Below, in pieces: positions 8,551 to 19,134 of a DNA stretch of 64,000 nucleotides (positions are counted from its first letter, which is position 1; every line of letters begins with the position of its first letter). A program made the translations under genes and the position numbers. The DNA is taken from positions 4,278,001-4,342,000 of the forward strand of contig NZ_AP028669.1 in NCBI RefSeq assembly GCF_041154485.1. The letters run 5' to 3'. The notes below the pieces were generated by a model. The model worked only from the letters and a program-made list of their open reading frames with translations, had not been told where the DNA came from and made no database searches. Source of the DNA: Variovorax sp. V93. Lineage in GTDB: Bacteria; Pseudomonadota; Gammaproteobacteria; Burkholderiales; Burkholderiaceae_C.

Positions 8551-8607
8551 GGAATTGAGTGAAAAAGCGGCGCAAAAATGACGCAGGGACCGCTCGCAAA
8601 GCCCTCG

Positions 8608-8613
8608 ATTATA
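8608..8613 (-). promoter_or_regulatory. candidate -10 element for the fmdB-like/DUF502/aspS group
   Basis: On the minus strand this reads TATAAT, a perfect sigma-70 -10 hexamer, 58 bp upstream of the fmdB-like start. The corresponding -35 position (around 8631-8636) reads CCCCCG and is not consensus, so the call rests on the -10 alone in an otherwise GC-rich stretch. Confidence 0.4.
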
Positions 8614-8643
8614 AGGGCGCCCCCGCGCTTCGGGGGGGACGCC
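8614..8643 (-). terminator. GC hairpin after the symporter gene
   Basis: Immediately after the symporter stop codon the minus strand can fold a GGCG-C5 / G5-CGCC stem around GAAGCG, then runs into CTTATAAT. There is no real T-tract, so this is a possible weak or Rho-aided terminator. It directly abuts the candidate -10 element of the next transcript. Confidence 0.4.
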
Positions 8644-10083
8644 CTAGACAGCCAGCATCCGGTGCGGCGTGCGGGTGTTGGCGACCCATTGGGGCGCCAG
8701 CGATCCGGCCACCAGGCCGGCAAAGGAGGCCAGCACGCCGGCCAGCTGGGCCGGGAATTCGCGGCCCCAGGGCATGGCCAGGAACAGCAGCCAGGTGCCG
8801 ATGCCCAGCACAATGGAGGCCAGCGCGCCCTGCGTGGTGGCGCGGCGCCAGTAGAGCCCGCACACCAGCGGCACGAAGGCGCCGACCAGCGGCACCTGGT
8901 AGGCGCCCGACACCAGTTCGTAGATGGGGGTGCCCTGCATGCGGATGGCATAGGCCAGCACGGCCGCACTGAAGACCAGCACCGTGACGCGCATGGTCAT
9001 GAGGTTCTGGCGGTCGGTGCCCGCGGGCCGGAACTGGCGCCAGATGTTCTCGGTGAATGTGACGCTCGGCGCGAGCAGCGTGGCCGAGGCGGTCGACTTG
9101 ATGGCCGACAGCAGCGCGCCGAAGAACAGCACCTGCATCACGAAGGGCATTTTCTCGAGCACCAGCGTGGGCAGCACCTTCTGCGGATCTTCCTTCAGCA
9201 GCGCGGCGGTCTGCTCCGGCATGATCAGCAGCGCGCTCGCCACCAGGAACATCGGCACGAAGGCGAACAGGATGTAGGCCACGCCGCCGATCACCGGACC
9301 GCGGGTGGCGGCCTTGACGCTGTTGGCCGACATCACGCGCTGGAACACGTCCTGCTGCGGAATGGAGCCCAGCATCATCGTGATGGCCGCGGCAAAGAAG
9401 AACACCATGTCGTGCCAGCTGGGCTCGGGCCAGAACTTGAAGAGCTCCTTGCTGACCGCGAAGGCCACCACCTTGTCGGCGCCGCCGGCCAGGTTGCCGG
9501 CAAACACCGCAATGCCGGCCAGCCCCGCGACGAGGATGATCATCTGGATGAAATCGGTCACCGCCACCGACCACATGCCGCCGAACAGCGTGTAGGCCAG
9601 GATCGAGACCACGCCGATCACCATGCCCGCGGGGATGGAGATGGCGCCGGCCGAAAGCACGTTGAACACCAGCCCCAGCGCCGTGACCTGCGCCGACACC
9701 CAGCCCAGGTAGCTCAGCATGATGATGAGCGAACAGGCCACCTCGACGCCGCGGCCGTAGCGCTCGCGGTAGTAGTCGCTGATGGTCAGGAGCGTCATGC
9801 GGTAGAGCTTGCCCGCGAAGAACAGGCCCACCAGGATCAGGCAGGTGCCGGCGCCGAACGGGTCTTCGATGACCCCGTTCAGGCCGCCTTCGATGAACTT
9901 GGCCGGAATGCCGAGCACCGTTTCGGAGCCGAACCAGGTCGCGAAGGTGGTCGTCACGATCATGTAGAGCGGCAGGTGCCGCCCGGCGATGGCGAAGTCG
10001 GTGGTGTTCTTCACCCGCTTGGCGGCGTACAGGCCGATCGCGATGGTGACCAGCAGATAAACGACAACCAGCGTCAGCAGCAC
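8644..10083 (-). CDS. sodium:solute symporter family transporter
   Basis: An inner-membrane protein of 479 aa with about 13 predicted transmembrane helices, of the SSS family (Na+-coupled uptake). Typical features are the N-terminal AKRVKNTTDFAIAGR loop, a TTTFATWFGSET helix and the conserved region around ATGCGGMWS-like FGGMWSVAVTDF. The substrate is not predictable. The start is GTG at 10083, chosen because a strong AGAGGAG ribosome site lies 6-8 bp upstream and the first helix begins at once. It follows ubiB by 12 bp and is probably cotranscribed with the ubi genes, though a role in ubiquinone synthesis is not implied. Confidence 0.88.
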   Translation of the reverse strand: MLLTLVVVYLLVTIAIGLYAAKRVKNTTDFAIAGRHLPLYMIVTTTFATWFGSETVLGIPAKFIEGGLNGVIEDPFGAGTCLILVGLFFAGKLYRMTLLTISDYYRERYGRGVEVACSLIIMLSYLGWVSAQVTALGLVFNVLSAGAISIPAGMVIGVVSILAYTLFGGMWSVAVTDFIQMIILVAGLAGIAVFAGNLAGGADKVVAFAVSKELFKFWPEPSWHDMVFFFAAAITMMLGSIPQQDVFQRVMSANSVKAATRGPVIGGVAYILFAFVPMFLVASALLIMPEQTAALLKEDPQKVLPTLVLEKMPFVMQVLFFGALLSAIKSTASATLLAPSVTFTENIWRQFRPAGTDRQNLMTMRVTVLVFSAAVLAYAIRMQGTPIYELVSGAYQVPLVGAFVPLVCGLYWRRATTQGALASIVLGIGTWLLFLAMPWGREFPAQLAGVLASFAGLVAGSLAPQWVANTRTPHRMLAV

Positions 10084-10095
10084 GGGGACACTCCT

Positions 10096-11661
10096 CTAGA
10101 ACAATTTCACGCGCACCAGCACTTGCATGGCGAGCAACCCCAATACAAATCCTATGCCACCGTAGATGATGGTCTGCAGCAGCCGGTTGGTGCGCTTCTG
10201 GGCGGCCAGCAGTTCCAGCAGCTCGCGGCGGTGGTCGGCGGGCCGATTTTCCAGGAAATCGTGCAGCAGGCGCGGCAATTGGGGCAGCAGTTTTGCATAG
10301 CGCGGCGCTTCGGCCTTGAGCTGCTGGAACAGCTTCTTCGGTCCGATCTGGTCGACCATCCACTTCTCGAGGAAGGGCTTGGCGGTGTGCCAGAGGTCGA
10401 GTTCGGGGTCGAGCTGGCGGCCCAGGCCCTCGATGTTGAGCAGGGTCTTCTGCAGCAGCACCAGCTGCGGCTGGATCTCGACGTGGAAGCGGCGCGAGGT
10501 CTGGAACAGGCGCATCAGCACCATGCCGAGCGAGATCTCCTTCAGCGGCCGGTCGAAGTACGGCTCGCAGACGGTGCGGATCGCGCCTTCGAGCTCGTCG
10601 ATGCGCGTGCCTTCGGGCACCCAGCCGCTCTCCAGGTGCAGCTCGGCCACGCGCTTGTAGTCGCGCCGGAAGAAGGCCACGAAGTTCTGCGCCAGGTATT
10701 CCTTGTCCGACTCGGTCAGCGTGCCGATGATGCCGAAGTCGAGCGAGATGTAGCGCCCGAAGGTTTCCGGCGCCAGGCTCACCTGGATGTTGCCCGGGTG
10801 CATGTCGGCGTGGAAGAAGCCGTCGCGGAACACCTGGGTGAAGAAGATCGTGACGCCGTCGCGCGCCAGCTTGGGAATGTCGACGCCGGCCGCGCGCAGG
10901 CGGTCGAGCTGGGCGATGGGCACGCCGTCCATGCGCTCCATCACGATCACCTCGGGATGGCAGAAGTCCCAGAACATCTCGGGAATCAGCACCAAGTCGA
11001 GCTCGGCCATGTTGCGGCGCAGCTGGGCCGCGTTGGCCGCCTCACGCACCAGGTCGAGTTCGTCGTGCAGGTACTTGTCGAACTCACCGACCACCTCGCG
11101 CGGCTTCAGGCGCTTGCCGTCGGGCGAGAGCTTCTCGACCCAGCCGGCCATCATGGCCATGAGCGCCAGGTCTTTCTCGATCACGCCGCGCATGCTGGGG
11201 CGCAGCACCTTCACCGCGACCTCGCGCACCTCGCCCTCGTCGGTGCGGATGGTCGCAAAGTGGACCTGGGCGATCGAGGCGCTGGCAATCGGCGTCTCGT
11301 CGAACTGCACGAACACGTCCCCCACCGGGCGTCGGAATGCGCGCTCGATGGTCGCGATGGCCACCGACGAGGGGAACGGCGGCACGCGGTCCTGCAGGAA
11401 GGCGAGCTCGTCGGCGATGTCGGGCGGCAGCAGGTCGCGCCGCGTCGACAGCACCTGGCCGAACTTGACGAAGATCGGGCCCAGGCGCTCGAGCGCCTCG
11501 CGCAGGCGCTGGCCGCGCGGTGCGTCGAGGTTGCGGCCGATGGAGACGACGCGCGCCACCACGCGCAGCCAGGGTTTCTGGAAGCTCGTGAGCACGAGCT
11601 CGTCCAGGCCGTAGCGCAGCGCGACCCAGACGATGAAGATTCCGCGGTAGAAGCGCCTCAT
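10096..11661 (-). CDS. ubiB: ubiquinone biosynthesis ATPase/kinase-like protein
   Basis: UbiB is an ABC1/ADCK atypical kinase-fold protein needed for ubiquinone assembly, thought to use ATP to extract lipid intermediates. The 521-aa product has the family signatures: KxGQ-type [16 protein letters not shown], the AVKVLRP lysine strand, [18 protein letters not shown], and LDFGIIG metal-binding loop, followed by one or two C-terminal membrane helices (about 490-515). Its length is close to E. coli UbiB (546). The start at 11661 overlaps the ubiJ stop (ATGA). Confidence 0.95.
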   Translation of the reverse strand: MRRFYRGIFIVWVALRYGLDELVLTSFQKPWLRVVARVVSIGRNLDAPRGQRLREALERLGPIFVKFGQVLSTRRDLLPPDIADELAFLQDRVPPFPSSVAIATIERAFRRPVGDVFVQFDETPIASASIAQVHFATIRTDEGEVREVAVKVLRPSMRGVIEKDLALMAMMAGWVEKLSPDGKRLKPREVVGEFDKYLHDELDLVREAANAAQLRRNMAELDLVLIPEMFWDFCHPEVIVMERMDGVPIAQLDRLRAAGVDIPKLARDGVTIFFTQVFRDGFFHADMHPGNIQVSLAPETFGRYISLDFGIIGTLTESDKEYLAQNFVAFFRRDYKRVAELHLESGWVPEGTRIDELEGAIRTVCEPYFDRPLKEISLGMVLMRLFQTSRRFHVEIQPQLVLLQKTLLNIEGLGRQLDPELDLWHTAKPFLEKWMVDQIGPKKLFQQLKAEAPRYAKLLPQLPRLLHDFLENRPADHRRELLELLAAQKRTNRLLQTIIYGGIGFVLGLLAMQVLVRVKLF

Positions 11662-12230
11662 TCGGCCGTGCTCGCCGAGCCGGTCGACGGACCGCCGGAC
11701 TGCCCGGGCCTGCGGCCGCCAACGAACTGGCGCAGCGCGTCCACGACCCGGCGCGCGCCGTTGGCAATGGTGTGCGCCGGCACGTCGCCCACGAGGCGGG
11801 CGAGGTCGTCCTCGACGTCCCAGCGCACGTGGTCCACCAGCCAGTTGACCTCGGCGGCAAGCTGCACGTCGCCGATGATCTGTACCGAAGGCTTGCCGCC
11901 GCGCAGCGTGGCGCGGGCCAGTTCGAAGGGGGATTCGTCCGTGACGGTGAGCGTGAGCTCGGGCACCGAGCCGGCGGGCGCGAGGTCGAGCAGGCCGGCC
12001 GGCGTGGCCACCATCTCCATCGTCACGAAGCGCCACTGGAAGCGCACCACCCGCCCCTGCTGCCTGAGCAGCCGCTGCTGGGCCTCGGGTTCCTGCTGCA
12101 GCACATGGTTCAGGAACAGCACCGCGCGGTGCTGGATCTCGTGCACCGCCCAGGCGGGCGGCTGCAGACGCTCGCCGATGCGATTGAACAGCTCGTCGAG
12201 AAAAGAAAATGGGGACGATGGTGTGGCCAT
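11658..12230 (-). CDS. ubiJ: ubiquinone biosynthesis accessory factor, SCP2-like
   Basis: The 190-aa product is homologous in layout to UbiJ: an N-terminal SCP2 lipid-binding region (about 15-120) and a helical, charged C-terminus ([16 protein letters not shown]). UbiJ organises the soluble Ubi complex and binds ubiquinone intermediates. The assignment is supported by position between ubiE and ubiB, as in E. coli ubiE-ubiJ-ubiB, and by the ATGA overlap with ubiB. The C-terminal 20 residues are Gly/Ser/Pro-rich. Confidence 0.87.
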   Translation of the reverse strand: MATPSSPFSFLDELFNRIGERLQPPAWAVHEIQHRAVLFLNHVLQQEPEAQQRLLRQQGRVVRFQWRFVTMEMVATPAGLLDLAPAGSVPELTLTVTDESPFELARATLRGGKPSVQIIGDVQLAAEVNWLVDHVRWDVEDDLARLVGDVPAHTIANGARRVVDALRQFVGGRRPGQSGGPSTGSASTAE

Positions 12231-12251
12231 GTCCCCATTATCGGTTCTGCA

Positions 12252-12269
12252 GGCGGCCCCGCGGCCGCC
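12252..12269 (-). terminator. hairpin after the Tim44-domain gene
   Basis: Perfect 7-bp inverted repeat GGCGGCC / GGCCGCC with a 4-nt loop, 10 bp past the Tim44-gene stop and 22 bp before ubiJ. It lacks a T-tract, so it may only dampen transcription into ubiJ-ubiB or protect the upstream mRNA end. Confidence 0.35.
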
Positions 12270-12278
12270 CGAATGTGC

Positions 12279-13289
12279 TTACTGCAGGGCCTGGACGCCC
12301 GCCACCAGCCAGCCGCTGGTGCCGCTGGTGGGCTTGGTCATGTTCCAGACTTCGCGGAACGGACCCGGGCCGGCCGAGGCATCTTCGCGGATCATGCCGG
12401 AGAACTCCACGCTCGCGAGGTAGGCATCGGCCAGTTCCTCGATGCCGAGCAGCTTGGCGTCGAGCATGACGACCTCGGTCTTGTTCGAGGCGCCGCCGGT
12501 GTGGCTTGCACGGTCGGCCAGCTGGCTGCGGATTTCCTCGACCATGTCGTCGGTCATCATGGAGCGCAGCATGCCGACGTCGGCGCGGTCCCATGCGTCC
12601 TGCAGCGTCACGAAGTTGCGCTTGGCGGCGCTCAGGAAGCCGTCCACGTCGAAGCCGGCCGGAATGCCCCACGACTGCGAGCCCGAGAGCGCCGAGCCGA
12701 TCATGCTGCCGCCGGCCGCCGCGCCTGCCGCGGACAGGCTGCTGCCATGCGCGGAGCCGGCGTCGAAGGCGGCCGTGTTGCGCTCCCAGGGCCGCGCCGA
12801 AGCGTCGTTGCCGACGTTGGCGGGGCTGTACTGCGCGGGCGCGCTGGCGTTTGCCGGGTTGCCGGCGCCTTCGAACGCGAAGCCGCCCGGGCGACCGGCG
12901 CCCGACGATGCGGCCGAGCGGGCCTTGAACATGCGCCAGACGAACAGCCCGGCCATCACGAGCAGGCCGATCAAGAGGATGTTCGCAAAGCCGGCGCCAA
13001 GGCCCAGCGAATTCGCGAGCCACGCGAGGCCCAGGCCGGCGGCGAGGCCACCGAGCATGGCGCCCCAGGGGCGCTTGGGCGCTGCGGCGGCGGGCGCCGG
13101 CGTTGCGGGCTTCGGCGCCGCATTGGCCGCGCTTTGCTGCGCGGGTGCGGTGGGCGCTGCGGATTCGCGCTGCGTCACGTTGGACGACTGGCGGCCGAAC
13201 GACTTGCCGCCGCCGATGCGAGCTGCGTCTGCCTGAACGCTGACCAGGGCCAGCACGCAAGCCAGGAACAAAGAACTCAAACTTTTCAT
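12279..13289 (-). CDS. Tim44-domain protein with signal sequence
   Basis: The 336-aa protein starts with a cleavable-looking signal peptide (about 1-22, ending VQADA), then a Ser/Ala/Pro-rich linker, two hydrophobic segments near 85-125 (one rich in Gly/Ala, one membrane helix LLIGLLVMAGLF), and a C-terminal Tim44-like domain (about 200-335). Tim44/MRPL45-type domains bind membranes or lipids. AGGAG lies 7 bp upstream of the chosen ATG. It is located between ubiE and ubiJ, an insertion compared with the E. coli order, so a link to ubiquinone assembly or transport is possible but unproven. Confidence 0.85.
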   Translation of the reverse strand: MKSLSSLFLACVLALVSVQADAARIGGGKSFGRQSSNVTQRESAAPTAPAQQSAANAAPKPATPAPAAAAPKRPWGAMLGGLAAGLGLAWLANSLGLGAGFANILLIGLLVMAGLFVWRMFKARSAASSGAGRPGGFAFEGAGNPANASAPAQYSPANVGNDASARPWERNTAAFDAGSAHGSSLSAAGAAAGGSMIGSALSGSQSWGIPAGFDVDGFLSAAKRNFVTLQDAWDRADVGMLRSMMTDDMVEEIRSQLADRASHTGGASNKTEVVMLDAKLLGIEELADAYLASVEFSGMIREDASAGPGPFREVWNMTKPTSGTSGWLVAGVQALQ

Positions 13290-13323
13290 GTCGTCTCCTC
13301 TTTCGAGCGAAGAATTCGCCTCA

Positions 13324-14055
13324 TCAACATTTGATTCCAACATGAAGGGCCACCACGCCCCCCGTCATGTTGTGATAGTCCACATGCCCGAAACCGCCCT
13401 CTTTCATGAGGGTCTTGAGTTCATCCTGCGCGGGATGCATTCGGATCGATTCGGCCAGGTAGCGGTAGCTCGCGTCGTCGCCGGCCACCAGCTTGCCCAG
13501 GCGCGGCAGCACGTTGAACGAATACCAGTCGTAGGCCTTGGCCAGCGGCTTGGCGACCTTCGAGAACTCGAGCACCAGCAGCTTGCCGCGCGGCTTGAGC
13601 ACGCGGTTCATTTCCTTCAGCGCCACGTCCTTGTGCGTCATGTTGCGCAGGCCGAAGGCCACGGTCACGACGTCGAAGTGGTTGTCGGGGAACGGCAGCT
13701 TCTCGGCGTCGCACACCAGCGTGGGGAGCGCCACGCCGGCATCGAGCAGGCGGTCGCGGCCGGTGCGCAGCATGGCTTCGTTGATGTCGGTGTGCACCAC
13801 CTGGCCGCTGGCGCCCACCTTCTTCGAGAAGGCCAGCGCGAGGTCGCCGGTGCCGCCTGCGATGTCGAGCACGCGCGAGCCCTCGCCCACGTTGGCCACC
13901 ATCACGGTGTAGGCCTTCCAGGCGCGGTGCAGCCCCATCGACATCAGGTCGTTCATGAGGTCGTAACGCGTCGCGACGGAATCGAAGACGCCGCGCACAC
14001 GTTGCGCTTTCTCGCTTTCGTCGACTTTCTCGAAGCCGAAGTGGGTGGTGCTCAT
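13324..14055 (-). CDS. ubiE: ubiquinone/menaquinone C-methyltransferase
   Basis: UbiE is an S-adenosylmethionine-dependent C-methyltransferase in ubiquinone (and menaquinone) synthesis. The 243-aa product has the opening THFGFE, then [20 protein letters not shown] motif [14 protein letters not shown], motif II DAEKLPF, and the GLRNMTHK region typical of UbiE. The start at 14055 matches the family N-terminus. No Shine-Dalgarno is present, and a TAATAT element ends 7 bp before this ATG, so the message may be leaderless; an in-frame GTG at 14082 is the alternative start. Confidence 0.95.
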   Translation of the reverse strand: MSTTHFGFEKVDESEKAQRVRGVFDSVATRYDLMNDLMSMGLHRAWKAYTVMVANVGEGSRVLDIAGGTGDLALAFSKKVGASGQVVHTDINEAMLRTGRDRLLDAGVALPTLVCDAEKLPFPDNHFDVVTVAFGLRNMTHKDVALKEMNRVLKPRGKLLVLEFSKVAKPLAKAYDWYSFNVLPRLGKLVAGDDASYRYLAESIRMHPAQDELKTLMKEGGFGHVDYHNMTGGVVALHVGIKC

Positions 14056-14062
14056 TGGTCTG

Positions 14063-14068
14063 ATATTA
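14063..14068 (-). promoter_or_regulatory. candidate -10 element of ubiE
   Basis: The minus strand reads TAATAT here, with TTGAGC 15 bp upstream (14084-14089) as a possible -35, which is a short spacer. Transcription would begin almost at the ubiE ATG (14055), giving a leaderless or near-leaderless message. The rest of the 155-bp gap between ubiE and the DUF971 gene shows no clear gene or terminator. Confidence 0.4.
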
Positions 14069-14210
14069 GGCCGGAAGCACACAGCTCAAGAAGGCGACCC
14101 TGCGGCGACGGCGGACATTTGTTGCTTTTTCTTGAAATCGCGGGCCGCGGCAAGGCGCGCCGCGCCTGCGTGCGGGGCTATTTTTTCAGGAGCGGACGGG
14201 GTCTGGCGGG

Positions 14211-14624
14211 TCAGTGGCTGCCGCAGGCGGAGCCGCCCTTGTCGATCATCGGCGCATCGCGGTCGACGCCCGCGGCGGCGAGCCGGCGCTCGTATTCGGC
14301 CCAGAGCGCAACCTGGTTGGCGCCGAGTTCGTACAGCAGGTTCCACGAGAAGATGCCGGTGTCGTGGCCGTCGCTGAAGACCGGCTGCACGGCGTAGTTG
14401 CCGACTGGCTTCAGGTCGACCAGCTCGACCTCGCGCTTGCCGGTCTGCAGCACTTCCTGGCCCGGGCCGTGGCCCTGCACCTCGGCCGACGGCGAATAGA
14501 TGCGCATCAACTCGAACGGAATGCGGAAGGTCGCACCGTCCGAGAAGCCGACCTCGAGCACGCGCGACTGGCCGTGCACGGTGATCGATTGCGGCGTCGG
14601 TGCGCCGGCTTGCAAACCTGCCAT
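14211..14624 (-). CDS. DUF971 (GBBH-like N-terminal domain) protein
   Basis: The 137-aa product is a single DUF971 domain, the fold found at the N-terminus of gamma-butyrobetaine hydroxylases, here standing alone. Conserved pieces are the LEVGFSDG strand, FELMRIYSPSAEVQGHG, and SDGHDTGIFSWNLLYELG. Stand-alone copies are common in bacteria; a role in Fe-S or metal metabolism has been suggested for relatives but is not established for this one. Its ATG overlaps the stop of the HIT gene by one base (TGATG). Confidence 0.85.
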   Translation of the reverse strand: MAGLQAGAPTPQSITVHGQSRVLEVGFSDGATFRIPFELMRIYSPSAEVQGHGPGQEVLQTGKREVELVDLKPVGNYAVQPVFSDGHDTGIFSWNLLYELGANQVALWAEYERRLAAAGVDRDAPMIDKGGSACGSH

Positions 14625-15061
14625 CAGAAGCTCCTTGTGCCCAAGCGGGCCATCATCGCACTCTCGAGCGCGGGCAGGCGCGCAGCCACGTCGGCCTGCC
14701 GGGCCGCGTCGGCTTCGCGCTGCACCGGCGCCCACACGGAGCCCGGAAAATGCGTGTCGTCCACAAAGCGCGCGATCACGTGCCAATGCAGGTGCGGCAC
14801 CATGTTGCCGAGCGCGGCAAGGTTGATCTTGGCCGGCGACAGATGCTCGCGCAGGCACTGCTCGACCACCGTCACCGCCTCCATGCACAGCACGCGGTCG
14901 GCCGCGTCGAGGTCGGAAAACTCCGCCGCATGCGCGCGCCAGATCACGCGGTAGAAGGCCGGGAAGCCGGCCTCCTCGGCATGGATGACGCGAAGCTTCG
15001 CGCCCTCGAACACGATGCGGCCGCCCGGGCCTTCGCAGAAGGGACAGTTTTCTACCTTCAT
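14624..15061 (-). CDS. HIT family protein
   Basis: A 145-aa histidine-triad protein with the catalytic HLHWHVIAR motif near residue 95 and an N-terminal CPFC pair (residues 6-9) that may bind a metal. HIT enzymes hydrolyse or transfer nucleotide monophosphates; the substrate is unknown. It is coupled on both sides: ATGA overlap with the giant dehydrogenase upstream and a one-base overlap with the DUF971 gene downstream. Confidence 0.88.
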   Translation of the reverse strand: MKVENCPFCEGPGGRIVFEGAKLRVIHAEEAGFPAFYRVIWRAHAAEFSDLDAADRVLCMEAVTVVEQCLREHLSPAKINLAALGNMVPHLHWHVIARFVDDTHFPGSVWAPVQREADAARQADVAARLPALESAMMARLGTRSF

Positions 15062-18000
15062 ACCAATACCCGCTCGATCCCGCCCTGGTTGGCGGCGGCC
15101 ACGTATTCGGGCATCCAGTCCTTGCCGAGGATCTTGTTGGCCATCTCGACCACGATGTAGTCGGCTTCGAGCAGCCCGTTGTTCAGGTCGTTGCCGTAGC
15201 GCGAGAGGCCCTGCAGGCAGCTCGGGCAGCTGGTCAGGATCTTGACGTTGTCCTTCTCGCCGACCTGGCCGTTCGCGCGCAAGGCGGCCTCGCCCTTCTT
15301 GAGTTCTTCTTCCTTGCGGAAGCGGATCTGCGTCGAGATGTCGGGCCGCGACACGCCCAGCGTGCCCGATTCGCCGCAGCAGCGGTCGTTCTTGAGCACG
15401 TTGTCGCCGACCAGCGCCTTCACGGTCTTCATCGGATCCTGCAGCTTCATCGGGCTGTGGCAGGGGTCGTGGTACAGGTAGCCACCGCCGCCTGCATCCG
15501 CCAGCGTGATGCCCTTTTCGAGCAGGTATTCGTGGATGTCGATGATGCGGCAGCCCGGGAAGATCTTGTCGAACTGGTAGCCCTGCAGCTGGTCGTAGCA
15601 GGTGCCGCAACTCACCACCACGGTCTTGATGTCGAGGTAGTTGAGCGTGTTGGCCACGCGGTGGAACAGCACGCGGTTGTCGGTGATCATCTTCTCGGCC
15701 TTGTCGAACTGGCCGCTGCCGCGCTGCGGATAGCCGCAGCACAGGTAGCCGGGCGGCAGCACCGTCTGCACGCCGGCATGCCAGAGCATGGCCTGCGTGG
15801 CGAGGCCCACCTGCGAGAAGAGGCGCTCCGAGCCGCAGCCCGGAAAGTAGAACACCGCTTCGGTCTCCGACGTGGTGGCCTTCGGGTCGCGGATGATCGG
15901 CACGTAGTCGGCATCCTCGATGTCGAGCAGCGCGCGCGCCGTCTGCTTCGGCAGGTTGCCCGGCATCTTCTTGTTGATGAAATGGATCACCTGCTCCTTG
16001 ACCGGCGCCGGGCCGAGCGTGGCGGGCGGCGCGGCGGTCTGCTTCCTCGCGAGGCCGCGCAGCAGGTCGTTGGCCAGGCGCTGCGCCTTGAAGCCGATGC
16101 CCACCATGCCCGCGCGCACCGCCTTGATGGTCTGCGGGTTGGTGGCGTTGAGGAAGAACATCGCGGCCGCGTTGCCGGGACGGAAGCTCTTCTGCCCCAT
16201 CTTGCGCAGCAGGTTGCGCATGTTCATCGACACGTCGCCGAAGTCGATCTTCACCGGGCAGGGCGTGAGGCACTTGTGGCACACGGTGCAGTGGTCGGCC
16301 ACGTCCTCGAACTCTTCCCAGTGCTTGATGCTGATGCCGCGCCGGGTCTGCTCTTCATACAGGAAGGCCTCGACCAGCAGCGAGGTCGCGAGGATCTTGT
16401 TGCGCGGGCTGTACAGCAGGTTGGCGCGCGGCACGTGGGTGGCACACACCGGCTTGCACTTGCCGCATCGCAGGCAGTCCTTCACGCTGTCGGCAATGGC
16501 GCCGATGTCGCTCTGCTGCATGATGAGCGATTCGTGCCCCATGAGGCCGAAGCTCGGCGTATAGGCGTTGGTCAGGTCGGCATGCGGCAGCGCGGCTTCG
16601 CCGGCGGGCGCGCGCAGCAGCTTGCCCTTGTTGAAGCGGCCCTCGGGGTCGACGCGGCGCTTGTAGTCCATGAAGGGCGCAAGCTCTTCGTCGCTCAGGA
16701 ATTCGAGCTTGGTGATGCCGATGCCGTGCTCGCCCGAGATCACGCCGTCGAGGCTGCGCGCCAGCGCCATGATGCGCACCACCGCGGCATGCGCGGTCTG
16801 CAGCATCTCGTAGTTGTCGCTGTTGACGGGGATGTTGGTGTGCACGTTGCCGTCGCCCGCGTGCATGTGCAGCGCCACCCAGACGCGGCCCTTGAGCACC
16901 TGCTGGTGGATGGCGGTGCATTCGGCCAGGATCGGCGTGAACTCGGCGCCACTGAAGATTTCCTGCAGCGGCTGGCGCAGCTGGGTCTTCCAGCTGGCGC
17001 GCAACGTATGGTCCTGCAGCTGCGGGAACAGCACATCGACGTCGCGCAGCCATTCGGCCCAGAGCGCGCGCACGCCCTGCACCAGCGCCACGGCCTGCGC
17101 CACGCGGTCTTCGAGCAGCTCGGCCGCCGGGATCTCGTGCGCGTCGTCGGTCTTGCCGAGCGGCAGGTTGCCGCGCAGCAGGAAGGCCTCGAGCGCGTCG
17201 GTGAGCGCGAGCTTGTTCTGCAGCGAGAGCTCGATGTTGATGCGCTCGATGCCGTCGCTGTACTCGGCCATGCGCGGCAGCGGAATGACCACGTCCTCGT
17301 TGATCTTGAAGGCGTTGGTGTGCTTGCTGATGGCCGCGGTGCGCTTGCGGTCGAGCCAGAATTTCTTGCGCGCCTCGGGGCTGATGGCGACGAAGCCTTC
17401 GCCGCTGCGCGAATTGGCGATGCGCACCACTTCGGAGGTGACGCGCGCCACCGCATCGGCGTCGTCGCCCGCGATGTCGCCGAACAGCACCATCTTGGGC
17501 AGGCCGCCGTGCTTCTTCGACTTGGTGGCGTAGCCCACGGCCTTCAGGTAGCGGTCGTCCAGGTGCTCGAGGCCGGCCAGCAGGACCGGCGAGTGAGCCG
17601 GTCCTTCCGAGTTCTCGCCGGAGCGCTTCTGCAGGGCGAACATGAAGTCCTTGATCTCGACGATGCTGGGCACCGCGTCCTTGGCGTTGCCGAAGAATTC
17701 GAGGCAGACAGTGCGGGTGTGCGCCGGCATGCGATGCACCACCCAGCGGCAGCTGGTGATGAGGCCGTCGCAGCCCTCTTTCTGGATGCCGGGCAGGCCC
17801 GAGAGGAACTTGTCGGTCACGTCCTTGCCGAGGCCTTCCTTGCGGAAGGTGCGGCCGGGGATCTCCAGTCGCTCGGTGCGCAGTTTCGTCCTGCCGTCGG
17901 CGGCGTAGTACTGCAGCTCGAACACGGCGCTCTCGGCGTCGTGGATCTTGCCGAGGTTGTGGCCGATGCGCGTGACCTCGAGCCATTCGGCCTGCGGCGT

Positions 18001-18966
18001 GACCATGCGCCACGAGGCCAGGTTGTCGAGCGCCGTGCCCCACAGCACGGCCTTCTTGCCGCCCGCGTTCATGGCCACGTTGCCGCCGACGCACGAGGCC
18101 TCGGCGGAGGTCGGGTCGACCGCGAACACGAAGCCCGCGCGCTCGGCGGCGTCGGCCACGCGCTGGGTGACGACGCCGGCCTCGGTCCAGATGGTGGGCA
18201 CGGGGTTGCCGAGGCCGGGCAGCGAGACCAGCTCGACCTCGGTCATGGCCTCGAGCTTCTCGGTGTTGATGACCACGCTCTTCCAGGTGAGCGGAATGGC
18301 GCCGCCGGTGTAGCCGGTGCCGCCGCCGCGCGGGATGATGGTCAAGCCCAGCTCGATGCAGCCCTTGACCAAGAGCGCCATCTCGGCCTCGGTGTCGGGG
18401 CACAGCACCACGAAGGGGTATTCGACGCGCCAGTCGGTGGCGTCGGTGACGTGCGAGACGCGCGAGAGGCCGTCGAACTTGATGTTGTCCTTGGCCGTGA
18501 GGCGGCCCAGCACGCGCGTGGCCTTGCGGCGCAGGGCCGCCACGTCGCGGAAGGCGGTGTCGAAAGCCGCGACGGCCTGGCCGACGAGGCCCGTGAGTTC
18601 GCCCACGAGCTGGTCGCGCGGCAGGTCGCTGTCGGGCGTGCGGCGCTTCTGGACTTCGGCCAGGCGGTGCCGGAGCGCATCGACCAGCTGGCCGCGGCGG
18701 CGCGGATTGTCGAGCAGGTCGTCGACGAGGTAGGGGTTGCGCTGCACTACCCAGATGTCGCCGAGCACTTCGTACAGCATGCGCGCCGATCGGCCGGTGC
18801 GGCGCTCGGCGCGCAGGGTCTGGAGCAGTTCCCAGCCGCGCTCGCCCAACAGGCGGATCACGATCTCGCGATCGGAAAAGCTGGTGTAGTTATAGGGGAT
18901 CTCGCGCAGTCGTACAGGCTCTGCGGCCTGCGACAACAGCGTGGTCAACGCGGTCGGAGCATTCAT
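15058..18966 (-). CDS. giant FAD-linked dehydrogenase with Fe-S and CCG domains (DUF3683 type)
   Basis: The 1302-aa protein fuses several domains: an N-terminal DUF3683-like region (about 20-150), an FAD-binding PCMH/VAO domain (glycine-rich [11 protein letters not shown] near 215), a C-terminal FAD-oxidase cap (to about 790, with HAGDGN and GEHGIG motifs), two 4Fe-4S motifs ([11 protein letters not shown] near 830 and [12 protein letters not shown] near 895), and two GlcF-like CCG domains (FPGCG near 1043, CCGESGTLG near 1190, CPSC near 1248). This is the layout of D-2-hydroxyacid dehydrogenases feeding electrons to the respiratory chain. I chose the ATG at 18966, preceded by GAGGTG, over 19002. 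The substrate may be D-2-hydroxyglutarate or D-lactate. Confidence 0.85.
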   Translation of the reverse strand: MNAPTALTTLLSQAAEPVRLREIPYNYTSFSDREIVIRLLGERGWELLQTLRAERRTGRSARMLYEVLGDIWVVQRNPYLVDDLLDNPRRRGQLVDALRHRLAEVQKRRTPDSDLPRDQLVGELTGLVGQAVAAFDTAFRDVAALRRKATRVLGRLTAKDNIKFDGLSRVSHVTDATDWRVEYPFVVLCPDTEAEMALLVKGCIELGLTIIPRGGGTGYTGGAIPLTWKSVVINTEKLEAMTEVELVSLPGLGNPVPTIWTEAGVVTQRVADAAERAGFVFAVDPTSAEASCVGGNVAMNAGGKKAVLWGTALDNLASWRMVTPQAEWLEVTRIGHNLGKIHDAESAVFELQYYAADGRTKLRTERLEIPGRTFRKEGLGKDVTDKFLSGLPGIQKEGCDGLITSCRWVVHRMPAHTRTVCLEFFGNAKDAVPSIVEIKDFMFALQKRSGENSEGPAHSPVLLAGLEHLDDRYLKAVGYATKSKKHGGLPKMVLFGDIAGDDADAVARVTSEVVRIANSRSGEGFVAISPEARKKFWLDRKRTAAISKHTNAFKINEDVVIPLPRMAEYSDGIERINIELSLQNKLALTDALEAFLLRGNLPLGKTDDAHEIPAAELLEDRVAQAVALVQGVRALWAEWLRDVDVLFPQLQDHTLRASWKTQLRQPLQEIFSGAEFTPILAECTAIHQQVLKGRVWVALHMHAGDGNVHTNIPVNSDNYEMLQTAHAAVVRIMALARSLDGVISGEHGIGITKLEFLSDEELAPFMDYKRRVDPEGRFNKGKLLRAPAGEAALPHADLTNAYTPSFGLMGHESLIMQQSDIGAIADSVKDCLRCGKCKPVCATHVPRANLLYSPRNKILATSLLVEAFLYEEQTRRGISIKHWEEFEDVADHCTVCHKCLTPCPVKIDFGDVSMNMRNLLRKMGQKSFRPGNAAAMFFLNATNPQTIKAVRAGMVGIGFKAQRLANDLLRGLARKQTAAPPATLGPAPVKEQVIHFINKKMPGNLPKQTARALLDIEDADYVPIIRDPKATTSETEAVFYFPGCGSERLFSQVGLATQAMLWHAGVQTVLPPGYLCCGYPQRGSGQFDKAEKMITDNRVLFHRVANTLNYLDIKTVVVSCGTCYDQLQGYQFDKIFPGCRIIDIHEYLLEKGITLADAGGGGYLYHDPCHSPMKLQDPMKTVKALVGDNVLKNDRCCGESGTLGVSRPDISTQIRFRKEEELKKGEAALRANGQVGEKDNVKILTSCPSCLQGLSRYGNDLNNGLLEADYIVVEMANKILGKDWMPEYVAAANQGGIERVLV

Positions 18967-19134
18967 CGGGGGTGGCACCTCGGCCAGGCGCTGCGCGCCC
19001 ATCTAGCCGGGGGTGGGATTTTAGGGCAGGGGGCGGGGTCTTGCCTCGGGCGGGTGGCGTTACCCTTTGGTTGGGCGCCCGGCAGGCGGTGCGGCGCAGC
19101 CGGCCGGACGCTTGCCGTGGCGTGGATGCCGCTG

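Noticed and set aside
12231..12245. CCGATAAT on the minus strand, resembling a sigma-28 -10
   Set aside because: No -35 element at 11 bp spacing, and it lies between a Tim44-domain gene and ubiJ, not a flagellar gene.
8578..12423. A 1281-codon open frame on the plus strand
   Set aside because: Antisense to the symporter, ubiB and ubiJ genes, all of which are well supported.
19003..19134. Possible small gene between serA and the dehydrogenase
   Set aside because: No ribosome site with a plausible reading frame; only GC-rich sequence and the repeat.
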